Shown piece after piece: positions 54,459 to 63,276 of a stretch of DNA of 64,000 bases; position 1 is the stretch's first letter, and each line of letters opens with the position of its first letter. Both the position numbers and the translations under genes were made by a program. Origin of the DNA: Natronomonas gomsonensis. GTDB lineage: Archaea > Halobacteriota > Halobacteria > Halobacteriales > Haloarculaceae. The notes below the pieces were generated by a model. It made no database searches. It was given only the letters and a program-made list of their open reading frames with translations, and had not been told where the DNA came from. The stretch spans positions 1,178,001-1,242,000 of the forward strand of contig NZ_JACAWU010000002.1 in assembly GCF_013391635.1 (NCBI RefSeq), written 5' to 3'.

Positions 54459-54638
54459 ACCGTGGCTGTGCGGGCAACGACAGTGAGACGCGACCGAAGG
54501 GAGCGTCTCGAAAGCGAACGGCGAGCGGTTCGTGGTCGACCGGAGGAAGACCACGATAGCGAGCGGGGAGCACCGCGACCCGCGAGCAGTGAGCTGTGAG
54601 CGCATGGAGGGCGGAATGCGTCGAGCGCGGCGAGCCGG
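54459..54638 (+). repeat. Gene-less cassette remnant C
   Basis: 180 bp starting gtggctgtgcgggcaacgac and containing gagacgcgaccgaagggagcgtctc, the left hairpin type of cassettes A and B, and ending gagcgcggcgagccgg like their right region. It is nearly repeated at 56239-56412. The two copies flank the AbiE-like pair as direct repeats. Confidence 0.8.
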
Positions 54639-54693
54639 TATGTAGACGTTCTACAGGTTTCAGTATTGAGTGGTTCGGCATTTAAGTAAGCGA

Positions 54694-54741
54694 ATCAACC
54701 AATGCATTGGTTAGATATATAAGTACATGCGTTAACCAATG
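54694..54741 (+). promoter_or_regulatory. Operator-promoter of the AbiE-like pair with TTAACCAAT sites
   Basis: A perfect 16-bp palindrome aaccaatgcattggtt (54697-54712), a TATA-like gatatataag (54714-54723), then gttaaccaatg (54731-54741), whose last three bases are the start codon. The half-site matches the arms of the dispersed TTAACCAAC repeats. Repression by the encoded winged-helix protein is likely. Confidence 0.7.
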
Positions 54742-55359
54742 TACATGGCGCTATTGGCGAAGCCGGATAGAGAACGCGGATTCAACAAGGGACGAATCAT
54801 CCGCGTCCTGTTGAATCATATGGGGGACGGTTTGACGAAGTACCGATTAGCCCAACTATCAGAGGCATCCGAGCCATGGACGCGGCAGTACACTGATCAG
54901 CTCGAAGAACAGGGCTTGCTCGAAGGGACTGAAGTCGTTGCACCTGAACGGCTGTACCGGATATGGTTGGAGCAACGGATTGAGCCCAACCACTTGGAAG
55001 TGTCACTCCAACAGCCGATGGATCTGCTAGCAGAGACTGACTTGCGGTACGCGTTGACGACATACCAGGCAGAGAATCTTCATCAGGGACTTCTCTTCAC
55101 CTCGACGACTGACTTCTATATCGCTCCAGAAGAGATCACCGAGTGGCTTGCCATCATCGAGGACAATGGATTGCTAGGCGGTGGAAATACCCGAATCCGG
55201 GTGCTTGACGACCACGTCTTCTACAATCACCAGGAAGTCGATGGCTTCCCGACGGTGTCCATCCCCCAACTAATTCTAGATTTGCTAGCCGAAGGCGGGC
55301 CATGTGAAGAAGCCGCCGAGAAACTCATTGATTCGAATCATGGTGAGAACCAGTGGTGA
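54739..55359 (+). CDS. AbiEi-like winged-helix antitoxin/regulator
   Basis: 206 residues. The N-terminus is a winged helix: GFNKGRIIRVLLNHMGDGLTKYRLAQLSEASEPWTRQYTDQLEEQGLLEGTEVVAPERLYRIW. The rest is a mixed domain seen in type IV antitoxin-like proteins. It lies before, and overlaps, a nucleotidyltransferase gene, the AbiEi/AbiEii order. AbiEi proteins bind inverted repeats in their own promoter, and such repeats surround the start here. This is the only complete pair of this type in the window. Confidence 0.75.
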   Translation: MYMALLAKPDRERGFNKGRIIRVLLNHMGDGLTKYRLAQLSEASEPWTRQYTDQLEEQGLLEGTEVVAPERLYRIWLEQRIEPNHLEVSLQQPMDLLAETDLRYALTTYQAENLHQGLLFTSTTDFYIAPEEITEWLAIIEDNGLLGGGNTRIRVLDDHVFYNHQEVDGFPTVSIPQLILDLLAEGGPCEEAAEKLIDSNHGENQW

Positions 55360-56168
55360 GACAGTACTACGTCCCACAGGTGACGGAGCTCTCCGAACAA
55401 GAACTCCAGGCGGTATTCGAAACAGCTGAACCGCCGGTCTGTCTGCTCGGCGGTTGGGCAGTCCATCTTCACGTCTCCTCCGGGTTTCGCTCAGAACACG
55501 GCCGCGAATACATCGGATCACGAGACATCGACATCGGAATCCCCGTTGACGAGCAATTGGCTGGTGAGTGCCTTGCAGAAACACCGGTTGGTGAGTCTAT
55601 CTCGGCAATCGAAGCGTTGGGGTACACGAAGAGCCGGTTTGGATTCGTCCAGAACTTCCTCCGCGACAGTCAGGAACGAGTTAGCGAAAAGGAAGCCAGC
55701 GAGCACGGTATGCACGAGGTGTTCCAGGTCTACGTCGATGTTATCCCTGACACGACCGCGTTAGACGGATTCCGAGACGTCTTCGGGTTCAAACCACCAG
55801 CGGAGCCACTCTTACGACCGGTATTCGAAGCGGACGGGGGTGAGCCGTTGGCGGAGTACGTATCGTGGTCACCGTCTGCCGGAAAGCTGATCGTCTCACC
55901 GGAATTGCTGGCTGCAATGAAAATCCGCTCGCTACCCGATCGAGACAAGAGTCATAAACGAGTGAAGGATGTCGCTGACCTCCATGCCCTCCTCTGGTAC
56001 GTCACAGATTACACTGAGATGAAAGCCGGTGCACTGGAATACGTTTCCGACGCTGACGTGGATCACCTTACGGAAGCGTTAGACGACCAAGTATTCGAAA
56101 ACGCTGCGACACTTCTCCAGATCGAACCGCAACTCATCAGTGACTCGATTGACCGATTACTCCTCTGA
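55353..56168 (+). CDS. AbiEii-like nucleotidyltransferase toxin
   Basis: 271 residues from a GTG overlapping the antitoxin end. The core reads CLLGGWAVHLHVSSGF then GSRDIDIGIPV, the G-G-x-A and later S-x-D-x-D pattern of AbiEii/DUF1814-like nucleotidyltransferases, followed by ELLAAMKIRSLPDRDKSHKRVKDVADLHALLWY, the conserved K-x-x-x-x-R-x-K-D-x-x-D-L segment. Toxins of this group nucleotidylate targets such as tRNA. The protein looks complete. Confidence 0.8.
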   Translation: MVRQYYVPQVTELSEQELQAVFETAEPPVCLLGGWAVHLHVSSGFRSEHGREYIGSRDIDIGIPVDEQLAGECLAETPVGESISAIEALGYTKSRFGFVQNFLRDSQERVSEKEASEHGMHEVFQVYVDVIPDTTALDGFRDVFGFKPPAEPLLRPVFEADGGEPLAEYVSWSPSAGKLIVSPELLAAMKIRSLPDRDKSHKRVKDVADLHALLWYVTDYTEMKAGALEYVSDADVDHLTEALDDQVFENAATLLQIEPQLISDSIDRLLL

Positions 56169-56238
56169 CACCCTTCCACGACAGTAGTTATCCCTGAAAG
56201 GTCGGGTTTCCGCCCGCTACCTGTTACGCGTAGGGTTA

Positions 56239-56412
56239 CGGATGCGGGCAACGACAGCGAGACGCGACCGAAGGGAGCGTCTCGAAAGCGAACGGCGAGC
56301 GGTTCGTGGTCGACCGGAGGGAGACCACGATAGCGAGCGGGGAGCACCGCGACCAGCGAGCAGTGAGCCGTGAGCGCGTGAAGGGCGGAATGCACCGAGC
56401 GCGGCGAGCCGA
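56239..56412 (+). repeat. Gene-less cassette remnant D
   Basis: Direct repeat of 54459-54638, more than 90 percent identical by eye: gcgggcaacgacagcgagacgcgaccgaag..., through gaccacgatagcgagcggggagcaccgcgacc, to gagcgcggcgagccg. The shared hairpin is at 56259-56283. Beyond it comes a TTAACCAACA repeat at 56485. Confidence 0.8.
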
Positions 56413-56484
56413 CCGCTCCTCACCGAACGCCCGTCAATTCCCGCCCTGTTCACGAACGAGAGGGGACGACGAGGTGGATACGGT

Positions 56485-56515
56485 TTAACCAACAGACGGG
56501 ATGAGTTGTTGGTTA
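56485..56515. repeat. TTAACCAACA/TGTTGGTTA inverted repeat (site D)
   Basis: ttaaccaaca (56485-56494), 12-bp spacer, tgttggtta (56507-56515). It follows remnant D at about the distance seen in cassettes A and B and lies 125 bp before the winged-helix gene of the mobilisation module. The stretch 56516-56639 is AT-rich (aaaaatattacc at 56621) and probably holds that promoter. Confidence 0.82.
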
Positions 56516-56639
56516 CACTGAAGAGGACGACTCAGTACAGTTAAGCCATCAGGAACCCGGAACCCAAGCAGCGAACACGGCTTAGGTACGCTTAAGCCCC
56601 AAATATGTCCAGCATAGCAAAAATATTACCACAGCGAAT

Positions 56640-56900
56640 ATGCAGGAGGATGCACCTGACGACGCACCGAACGCTGCTAGGGAATCGATGACGCGTCGCG
56701 AACGGATTCTGACTGCAGCCCAAACACTTCGGAAACCCCGGACTGCCTCGTGGATAGCCGAGGAACTTGACGTATCAGTAAAGACTCTCCAAGAGTACCT
56801 CGAGCAGCTCGTTGAGGATAACGTGCTCGGATGGATCGAACAAAATAGCCAGATCATGCCTTTATGGAGAATTTCGAAATTGAAACAGTACCATAACTGA
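56640..56900 (+). CDS. Small winged-helix regulator
   Basis: 86 residues: RRERILTAAQTLRKPRTASWIAEELDVSVKTLQEYLEQLVEDNVLGWIEQ, a simple winged helix with a short acidic N-terminus. It stands 8 bp before the degenerate coupling-protein gene and is probably cotranscribed, so it may control the mobilisation module. No enzymatic part. Confidence 0.75.
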   Translation: MQEDAPDDAPNAARESMTRRERILTAAQTLRKPRTASWIAEELDVSVKTLQEYLEQLVEDNVLGWIEQNSQIMPLWRISKLKQYHN

Positions 56901-56908
56901 TAATATAC

Positions 56909-58366
56909 ATGTCTTCAGAAACCAGCGATAAATCGGGTAGAAACGAGCCGCGGACGGTTGTTGGCCGACATCGGGACGACCCTTCGCGAACGGTTAGCCT
57001 TCCAGATGGCGCCCTGGGAGCGGGCTGTTACGTCGAGGGTTCGGATAGCAATGTACAGACCGGGCTCTTGCAATCGTGGTGCGTCCAGTGGGCTGAAGCA
57101 GGCCACGGCTTCTGCTATATCCATCCGCGTGGCCCGGAGCCGTTCGACTTGCTCCGCCGGCTCCCAGCGGACCGGCTCGAGGACGTCATCTGGATCGATA
57201 TTGACCGCAGAGAAACAGCGAGCCGATACAATTTACCGCCGTTTACGCGTGTCATCGTCAATCCGTTCGAATCCCGAAGCCAGGATACGGACCACTATTG
57301 CGTCGATCCCGTGACACTGCGAACCAGCGCGTATCTCGACGTTTTCACGGCGGAGGACCAGTTCAATTGGCTCTCGGGAGCGATCCTGCAGACGATACTG
57401 CCGAAACTCCTCAGCAGTACCGAGCGATACCTGGATGCCACGATGGCTCTGCGGAGAGCTGACCGGGAGAACAGCCCTCGCCCACTCGAGCGCTGGCTCG
57501 CAGAGAATGACGACGTCGCTACGCAATCGCGATATCAGTCACCGTTCAACCTCGCTTGCAATCGCGACCCGACGGTGTTCCCAGAGGCGTCGCTGCTGTT
57601 GGGGCTGCCGATGGATCCGTACCCGGAGAACCCGCTCAACGAGGAGACAACGTACGATCCGGCGAGGGCGGTCGAGAACGACAATATCGTGCTCGTAACG
57701 GGGTCGATCTCGGCTACTGAAGACCGACTCGATGACGACTCGCGTCGACTCGGTTCACGGCTACTGATTGCGGCCATCTGTGCGCGCCTGTGGGAAGGTG
57801 CACAGACCGCGAGTGCAGGGAGAGCCGCGTTCCCGCTCGTCGTCGAGGGTATCGACGAGATCGTAACGGGTGATGGCGATCTCTATCGGAAACTGGTCAC
57901 GAAAACGGACACTTGCCCGCTCGCCCCCGTTTTCAGCGGCCCGGCGTGTCGTGAACTCCCGGAGCATCTCCGCATCGGGATTGACGAGTCCGTCGATACT
58001 CGGCTTGTCGTGGTTAGTAGCCGAGACTATGCGACGGTATCCGACGATGAGTCAGGATCAATCAGCGACGCGTTGCTGACGACGTCTCTCGATGCATTCG
58101 CCGACTACCTGAAGCGGGCAGAAGAGGCGTCGGTTGCGGAGGGAGCACTCTGTTGGCTGCGAACGGACGACGCGGGGGTCTTGGTCGGGATGGATGATCT
58201 GGATACCTCGATGACGCCGGTGGTTCCGGTTTCGATGCCGGAGACGCGTCAAAGCCACACGGGTGCGGCGGAGACGATAACGGCCAGCGTGAACCGCCAC
58301 GGCGAAGAGAAGACGTTCTCGCTCCCGGAGTCGGAAAAACAGGCTCGCGACCAGTATCTGAATTGA
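56909..58366 (+). CDS. P-loop-degenerate relative of HerA/VirD4 coupling ATPases (copy 2)
   Basis: 485 residues, paralogous to 17496-18914 from end to end (LPDGALGAGCYVEGSDSNVQ, AGHGFCYIHP, LLRRLPADRLEDVIWID, VNPFES, NEETTYDPARAVENDNIVLVTGSI, CARLWEGAQT, EGALCWLRTDDAG). Where the Walker A should be it has EGSDSNVQTGLLQSW: no Gly-Lys-Ser/Thr. It directly precedes the large ATPase that does have a perfect Walker A, so it is probably a structural or regulatory subunit of that machine rather than an ATPase. Confidence 0.68.
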   Translation: MSSETSDKSGRNEPRTVVGRHRDDPSRTVSLPDGALGAGCYVEGSDSNVQTGLLQSWCVQWAEAGHGFCYIHPRGPEPFDLLRRLPADRLEDVIWIDIDRRETASRYNLPPFTRVIVNPFESRSQDTDHYCVDPVTLRTSAYLDVFTAEDQFNWLSGAILQTILPKLLSSTERYLDATMALRRADRENSPRPLERWLAENDDVATQSRYQSPFNLACNRDPTVFPEASLLLGLPMDPYPENPLNEETTYDPARAVENDNIVLVTGSISATEDRLDDDSRRLGSRLLIAAICARLWEGAQTASAGRAAFPLVVEGIDEIVTGDGDLYRKLVTKTDTCPLAPVFSGPACRELPEHLRIGIDESVDTRLVVVSSRDYATVSDDESGSISDALLTTSLDAFADYLKRAEEASVAEGALCWLRTDDAGVLVGMDDLDTSMTPVVPVSMPETRQSHTGAAETITASVNRHGEEKTFSLPESEKQARDQYLN

Positions 58367-58519
58367 TCGAAGCAACTCGTAACCCGGATATCAATCCACC
58401 GCTGAGGATATGGCAGAATCGGTCACACGACACCGGCAAAGTGGTGATATCGGACGGTACAGAATGGCGCCGATGGAGTGGGTCCATTCGCGAGCTACCC
58501 CACCAGACGTAGATACATA

Positions 58520-61500
58520 ATGCTTCCAAATTTCTTCAATTCGGAATCAGACACTGACAACGAGGATCGCATATATTTCGAGATCGAGCCGGCCGCAGAG
58601 CCGGGCGATCCGGCCATCATCGAACGCGCGGTAACGCGGTTGCATAGCGTGACCGAACTCACGCTGGAATGTCTCCTGATCGCCGACGGGAACGGCGTCG
58701 ACTATTACATCGGAACTGACGCCGGGAACGAACGCCAGATAAACCACCTGCTACACTCGGTGTTCCCGGAGGAGACATCGATCAGGACCACGGAGCGACC
58801 GCCAATCGAAATCCTCGAGGATTTCGCACTATCCCAACCGGAAGACGAAGGGGTAGCGGACGAAGACGAAGACGAAGACAGAGCGACGGAGCCCGCTGTA
58901 GCGATTCAGTATCTCGGGTCAGCCGCCCGGAGCGGCGATTGGCAGATGCAACTACAGGCAGCGATAGACACCGAGCGGGACGCGATTCAATCGCCGCTGA
59001 CGGGCATCGTCGATCGACTTGCGGCGACGCCACCCGGTACCGTCGCGGTCTTCCAGGCAGTGTTGAAGCCGTTCAAGGACTGGAGGGTCGACGAGGAGTT
59101 GCGTCGCGAGGACCTCCGCTGGCATGAGGACACTCCCGGCCAGCGGCTCGGGAGTTTTCTCTTCGGTTTAGAGGAGAGCACGGATCGCGACGACATCGCA
59201 CGAAGCAACGCGCTACGCCTGGAGGAACTCGACGAGGCGGCCCCACGGAAAACATGGGCGATCACGGCGCGCCTCTACATCGCGGGCGATGACGCCGATG
59301 GGGTCGCGACGGATCTGGAGGGACCGTTCGGCGGCCTCGACGGCGACTATTACAGAGTGAGGCCGCTCCGCGTCGACGGCGAGGACGCCCACGACGTCCT
59401 CGAAGCCATTCGTGAGCGTAGACACCGCCTGGAACACGGCTTCACGCGCCGGCTCCTCCAGCGGATTCCCTCCACGTCGAACACTCGGCCGGTTGTCCAC
59501 GCGGATCCGGAGTCAATGCCGGCGTTCTGGTTTCTCGACGGTGACGCCCTCACGCCGGAGGGCCGGCAGGCGCTAGATACGACGCACGGCGAACAGTCGG
59601 GTGTCACGCCGCCGAGCGACGACCAACTGGACCGCTACGACCAGGGGCTGACACTCGGCCGCCTGCTCGATGCCGACGACGAACCGACCGACCGGACAGT
59701 AGCGCTGCCGCCCGCCCTCCAGACGCTGCACGCCGCGTGGTTCGGGAAGACCGGCGCTGGCAAATCAGTCGGCATCACCCGCGGTATCTTCGACAACACC
59801 ATTCGTACGGGCGGGCCCGATATCGTCATCGACTCCAAGGGCGACGGCATGGCCGAGGACCTCCTGAAAGCGCACTATCGCCGTCACGGCCACCTGGATA
59901 ACGTCTACTACTTTGAATGTGACCGATTCGTCCCCGCCATCTCGTATTTCGACGTCAGCGACGACATCGAAGCCGGCGTCCCGCGAGCGACCGCCGTCGA
60001 GGACAAGGTCGACCACTACATCGAGATCCTGGCGGGCATCATGGGCGAGGAGGCCTTCCAGTCAAAGCGAGCGCCGGACATCATCCGGTATCTCCTGAAG
60101 GCGATGTACGACCCGGTTCACGGCAGCGATGCGTTCACCCAAAGCGAGTTCGACGCCGCCGTCAAGCGGATGACTCAGCGCCAATCGCCGCCCGCCGTCT
60201 CCGATCCACATCTCGAACGCATGCTCTCAGGTGTGGCCGCCGACCGCTCGGACGTCTTCCAGAGCGTCATGCAGGGCGTGAACGGCCGCATCGAGAAGGT
60301 CAGCCGTGACAGCCGCACCGCACGGCTCTTCGAACACACGCCACCCGAATCTGACGCCCAAACTGCTGCCGACGAATCCATCGAGGGTGGGCCGTCGTTC
60401 GATCTCGCGGACCACCTCGACGAGGACGCGGTCGTCATCCTCGATACAGGCGGGCTCCGAACCGAAGCCCAGCGCGCGCTCATCCTGGTCGTGCTCTCGA
60501 ACCTCTGGGCGGCGCTCCGGAAACGCGAACGCCGACGCGACAAGCAGGCTGCGGCCGATGACCCGTCGCTCGTCAACCTCTACATCGAGGAGGCCGCCGA
60601 CATCGCCGACACGTCGCTGATGAGCGACCTGCTCGCGAAATCCCGCGGCTTCGGGCTGTCGGTCACGCTCGCGATGCAGTTCCCCGCTCAGCTTCGGAAT
60701 TCATCGCCCCGCGTCTACGACGAGGTACTGAACAACGTCTCCACGCTCGTCACGGGCAACGTTGGGCGTGACACGCCACTCGCCGAGCGGCTTGCGACCG
60801 ACGCTATGCCACCCAGCGACGTTGCGAACCGCCTGCGTGGGCTCCGGCGCGGCCAGTGGCTCGCGAAACTCCCCGCGGGCTTCGACGACCCCGAACCGCG
60901 ACCCTTCCTGTTGGCGTCCGCGGAGCCACCCGCGGGTCACCCGGCGAGCGACGAGCCGCTCTCGCCCGCTCGCCTGACCGCCTTCGACGCCGCACTCCAC
61001 CTCTGTAAGGAACGCACCCGCGAGGACGCCGGTCTGACGATAGCTCAGCCAAGTACCGTCGCCGACGCCTCCCAAGCCGATGCGGACGCACCTGATAGCG
61101 ACAACACGGACGAACGCGATGGACTGCGGCCGCGCGTCGACACGACGCTGCCCTACACGAAGCGATTGCCCGACCACGTCACGTACATAGCCGACCGTCA
61201 CGCCCTGAAGTGCCTGGGCTGTGATACGAGATACGACCCTAATTCGGACGGCATGGCGCGCGTCCTGCGATGCTGTCCGAATGGCGAGATCGACTCTGAC
61301 GATATCCCGATCTGTGACGTGACGCTGAAACTCACTCGCGAAGAGCGTCGCGAGCTAGATTACACGGACGGCCAACTCATGTTCCTCAAAGCCGTCTACA
61401 ACGCCGCCCAGCTCCGCTATACGGAACCGACCTACGACCTCCTCACCGACAGCATGCTCCGGTTACGCGAATACGTCGGTATCGACGCCGAAGCCGTCGA

Positions 61501-62116
61501 CGAACTGCTCGACGACGGCCTCCTCCGCCACGACACCGACCATCCCCACCGACTCTACACCGTCAGTTCCGAGGGCCGAAACCTGCTCGGCGAGGAATAC
61601 CGCCTCGGCGTCGACCACGGCCACGCCACCGGCGACCTCGGCGAATCCACACAGCATATCATGGGCGTCGAGATCGCGCGGCGCTGGCTCCACCAGGAGT
61701 ACGTCCGCGACCCGGAGTCGCCCGTCGAAACCATCGTTCCCTACTTCGAACTCGACGAGACAGTTATCGCCGACCACATCGACCGCGACGAAAGCGGTAA
61801 CGCCAGCCGACTCGACATTGCCGGACTCGATGCAGATGGCGAGGTCGCCGTCTGCCTCGAAGTCGAACGCATCAACAACGACGTCGCCGAAGCCGTCCCC
61901 GCCGACTTCGATAAGATGGCCGCCTGCGACCCCGATGACGCCATCTGGGTCGTCATGTCCCAGTCGGCCGGCCACGACGTCCTCCAGGCGCTCAACAAGA
62001 GCGGCCGCGTCGAGAAAACCTACGCCGGCACCACACCTCCACAGCAGTTCCGGATCGACGAACCCGGCCTCACCGGTATGTACCCGATCACGTGGGTTCG
62101 CGATCGGCTAGCGTAG
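58520..62116 (+). CDS. HerA/VirB4-like DNA-translocating ATPase
   Basis: About 1198 residues from the ATG at 58520. The N-terminal 390 residues are acidic, alpha/beta and without clear motif. Walker A is GKTGAGKS at about 409-416, followed by DIVIDSKGDGMAEDLL (the I-D-x-K-G-D segment of coupling proteins). Walker B is LVNLYIEEAADI with the two Glu at about 690-691, then a Gln-rich sensor (VTLAMQFPAQL). A Cys cluster CLGCDTRYD...RCCPNGE (about 898-926) and a winged helix follow, and the end (EIARRWLHQEYV, VCLEVERINND) has a nuclease-like core. It probably pumps DNA in conjugation-like transfer or packaging. Confidence 0.85.
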   Translation: MLPNFFNSESDTDNEDRIYFEIEPAAEPGDPAIIERAVTRLHSVTELTLECLLIADGNGVDYYIGTDAGNERQINHLLHSVFPEETSIRTTERPPIEILEDFALSQPEDEGVADEDEDEDRATEPAVAIQYLGSAARSGDWQMQLQAAIDTERDAIQSPLTGIVDRLAATPPGTVAVFQAVLKPFKDWRVDEELRREDLRWHEDTPGQRLGSFLFGLEESTDRDDIARSNALRLEELDEAAPRKTWAITARLYIAGDDADGVATDLEGPFGGLDGDYYRVRPLRVDGEDAHDVLEAIRERRHRLEHGFTRRLLQRIPSTSNTRPVVHADPESMPAFWFLDGDALTPEGRQALDTTHGEQSGVTPPSDDQLDRYDQGLTLGRLLDADDEPTDRTVALPPALQTLHAAWFGKTGAGKSVGITRGIFDNTIRTGGPDIVIDSKGDGMAEDLLKAHYRRHGHLDNVYYFECDRFVPAISYFDVSDDIEAGVPRATAVEDKVDHYIEILAGIMGEEAFQSKRAPDIIRYLLKAMYDPVHGSDAFTQSEFDAAVKRMTQRQSPPAVSDPHLERMLSGVAADRSDVFQSVMQGVNGRIEKVSRDSRTARLFEHTPPESDAQTAADESIEGGPSFDLADHLDEDAVVILDTGGLRTEAQRALILVVLSNLWAALRKRERRRDKQAAADDPSLVNLYIEEAADIADTSLMSDLLAKSRGFGLSVTLAMQFPAQLRNSSPRVYDEVLNNVSTLVTGNVGRDTPLAERLATDAMPPSDVANRLRGLRRGQWLAKLPAGFDDPEPRPFLLASAEPPAGHPASDEPLSPARLTAFDAALHLCKERTREDAGLTIAQPSTVADASQADADAPDSDNTDERDGLRPRVDTTLPYTKRLPDHVTYIADRHALKCLGCDTRYDPNSDGMARVLRCCPNGEIDSDDIPICDVTLKLTREERRELDYTDGQLMFLKAVYNAAQLRYTEPTYDLLTDSMLRLREYVGIDAEAVDELLDDGLLRHDTDHPHRLYTVSSEGRNLLGEEYRLGVDHGHATGDLGESTQHIMGVEIARRWLHQEYVRDPESPVETIVPYFELDETVIADHIDRDESGNASRLDIAGLDADGEVAVCLEVERINNDVAEAVPADFDKMAACDPDDAIWVVMSQSAGHDVLQALNKSGRVEKTYAGTTPPQQFRIDEPGLTGMYPITWVRDRLA

Positions 62117-63276
62117 CATGAAGGGCCTGAAGTGTCGCCAGCAACCGACGAAAAACTCGCGGCCACCGAGAGCCGATTCGCGAGCAAAAAGATTCGTCGA
62201 TTCGGCTCAACCAGATTCGAGTCGCCCCCAGCAATGACCGAATCGATGCCGTCGTCGGAAGCCTCGATACGGAGCGTATGAATACCATAGAGGATGCGTT
62301 CAAACTAAGTTTCGGCTTGAACTGAACCCGTTCAACCCCTGGCACTCAAAACGCCCCCGAAAATAACGGCGAGATTCTGGTATCGTACCCAACGGTAGTC
62401 TCTTCTCACAGAAAAAACGGATTCCAACAGCGCCAGATCATCATAATCGGCCTCATCGTCCGAAAGCCTGGGGTATCCCGGGTGTGACCCCGAGTTAGGA
62501 AAATGCATCTCGGTATCACTACTGGAATCCAAATCGCCTGCCTAGAACCCGCTAAACAGGAACTACAACGGAATAGTTGGAGTATGAATCCCGCGATGAA
62601 GCCTTATGAGAGCGCCTCCAATCAAAACCGCATGACTGCAGCCGATTATGAAGCACTATATCGCTCGCACCAACAGATATCGGACCCAAAGCCAGGAACT
62701 CCAGACAGACGAATACGGAGCCAAAACACCATGAGAGACGCTCTACTACGGTCTTGAGCGTCTCTGGTTGGGCCGACTAGTTCCCCTTTCGAACTGAACA
62801 CGGACAGTATCTTGCGGACAGGCCACCGGATATGAACACTTGTTCTAGAAGCCAGATGCCTGGTTTCGACCGAGAGACCTCCTGAGACCGATTATGAACC
62901 ATCTTGAAACTCGCGTAGTCCCAGCTCACCAGTTGAGCGAAAGCCAGGGGATCGGCTAGGAAGATTCGTGATTCGGGGTGCTATCGAAACGGTGCTTAGA
63001 CCCCCTGAAAGCGGCGTTTCTTCTCCGAGAATCGAATGCAGCGTGGGTCGGCATGAGCCGACGATTGGCCTGAATTCCCCCGACCGTTGTTCGCACATTT
63101 CAGTTGCTCTCAGTGAGTAGAAGTGACGATATTGACGTCATGGACGGCTAATGAACCGATTTGGAAATATCACGAATCGAGCGAATGATTGGAATATTCG
63201 GAGCCATGGGCCGGGCCCCGTTACTGTATCGATGTAGGTTCTCCATCTCAGACACAGACGACCCGACTATGACGTG
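62117..63276. other. 1.16-kb stretch without a recognisable gene
   Basis: Between the ATPase stop and the convergent primase-polymerase gene. Base composition drops and stops occur in all frames. A frame at 62503-62757 is open for 84 codons but shows no codon bias or family features. No hairpin-ended element, RNA gene or terminal repeat was noticed. It may be decayed DNA or hold small regulators I cannot see. Confidence 0.5.

Noticed and set aside
54013-54681. 222-codon frame taken as one protein
   Set aside because: Only the C-terminal 80 residues are UPF0175-like; the rest translates the non-coding cassette repeat.
62503-62757. 84-codon open frame in the gene-poor stretch
   Set aside because: No codon bias, no promoter, no family-like sequence; left unassigned.
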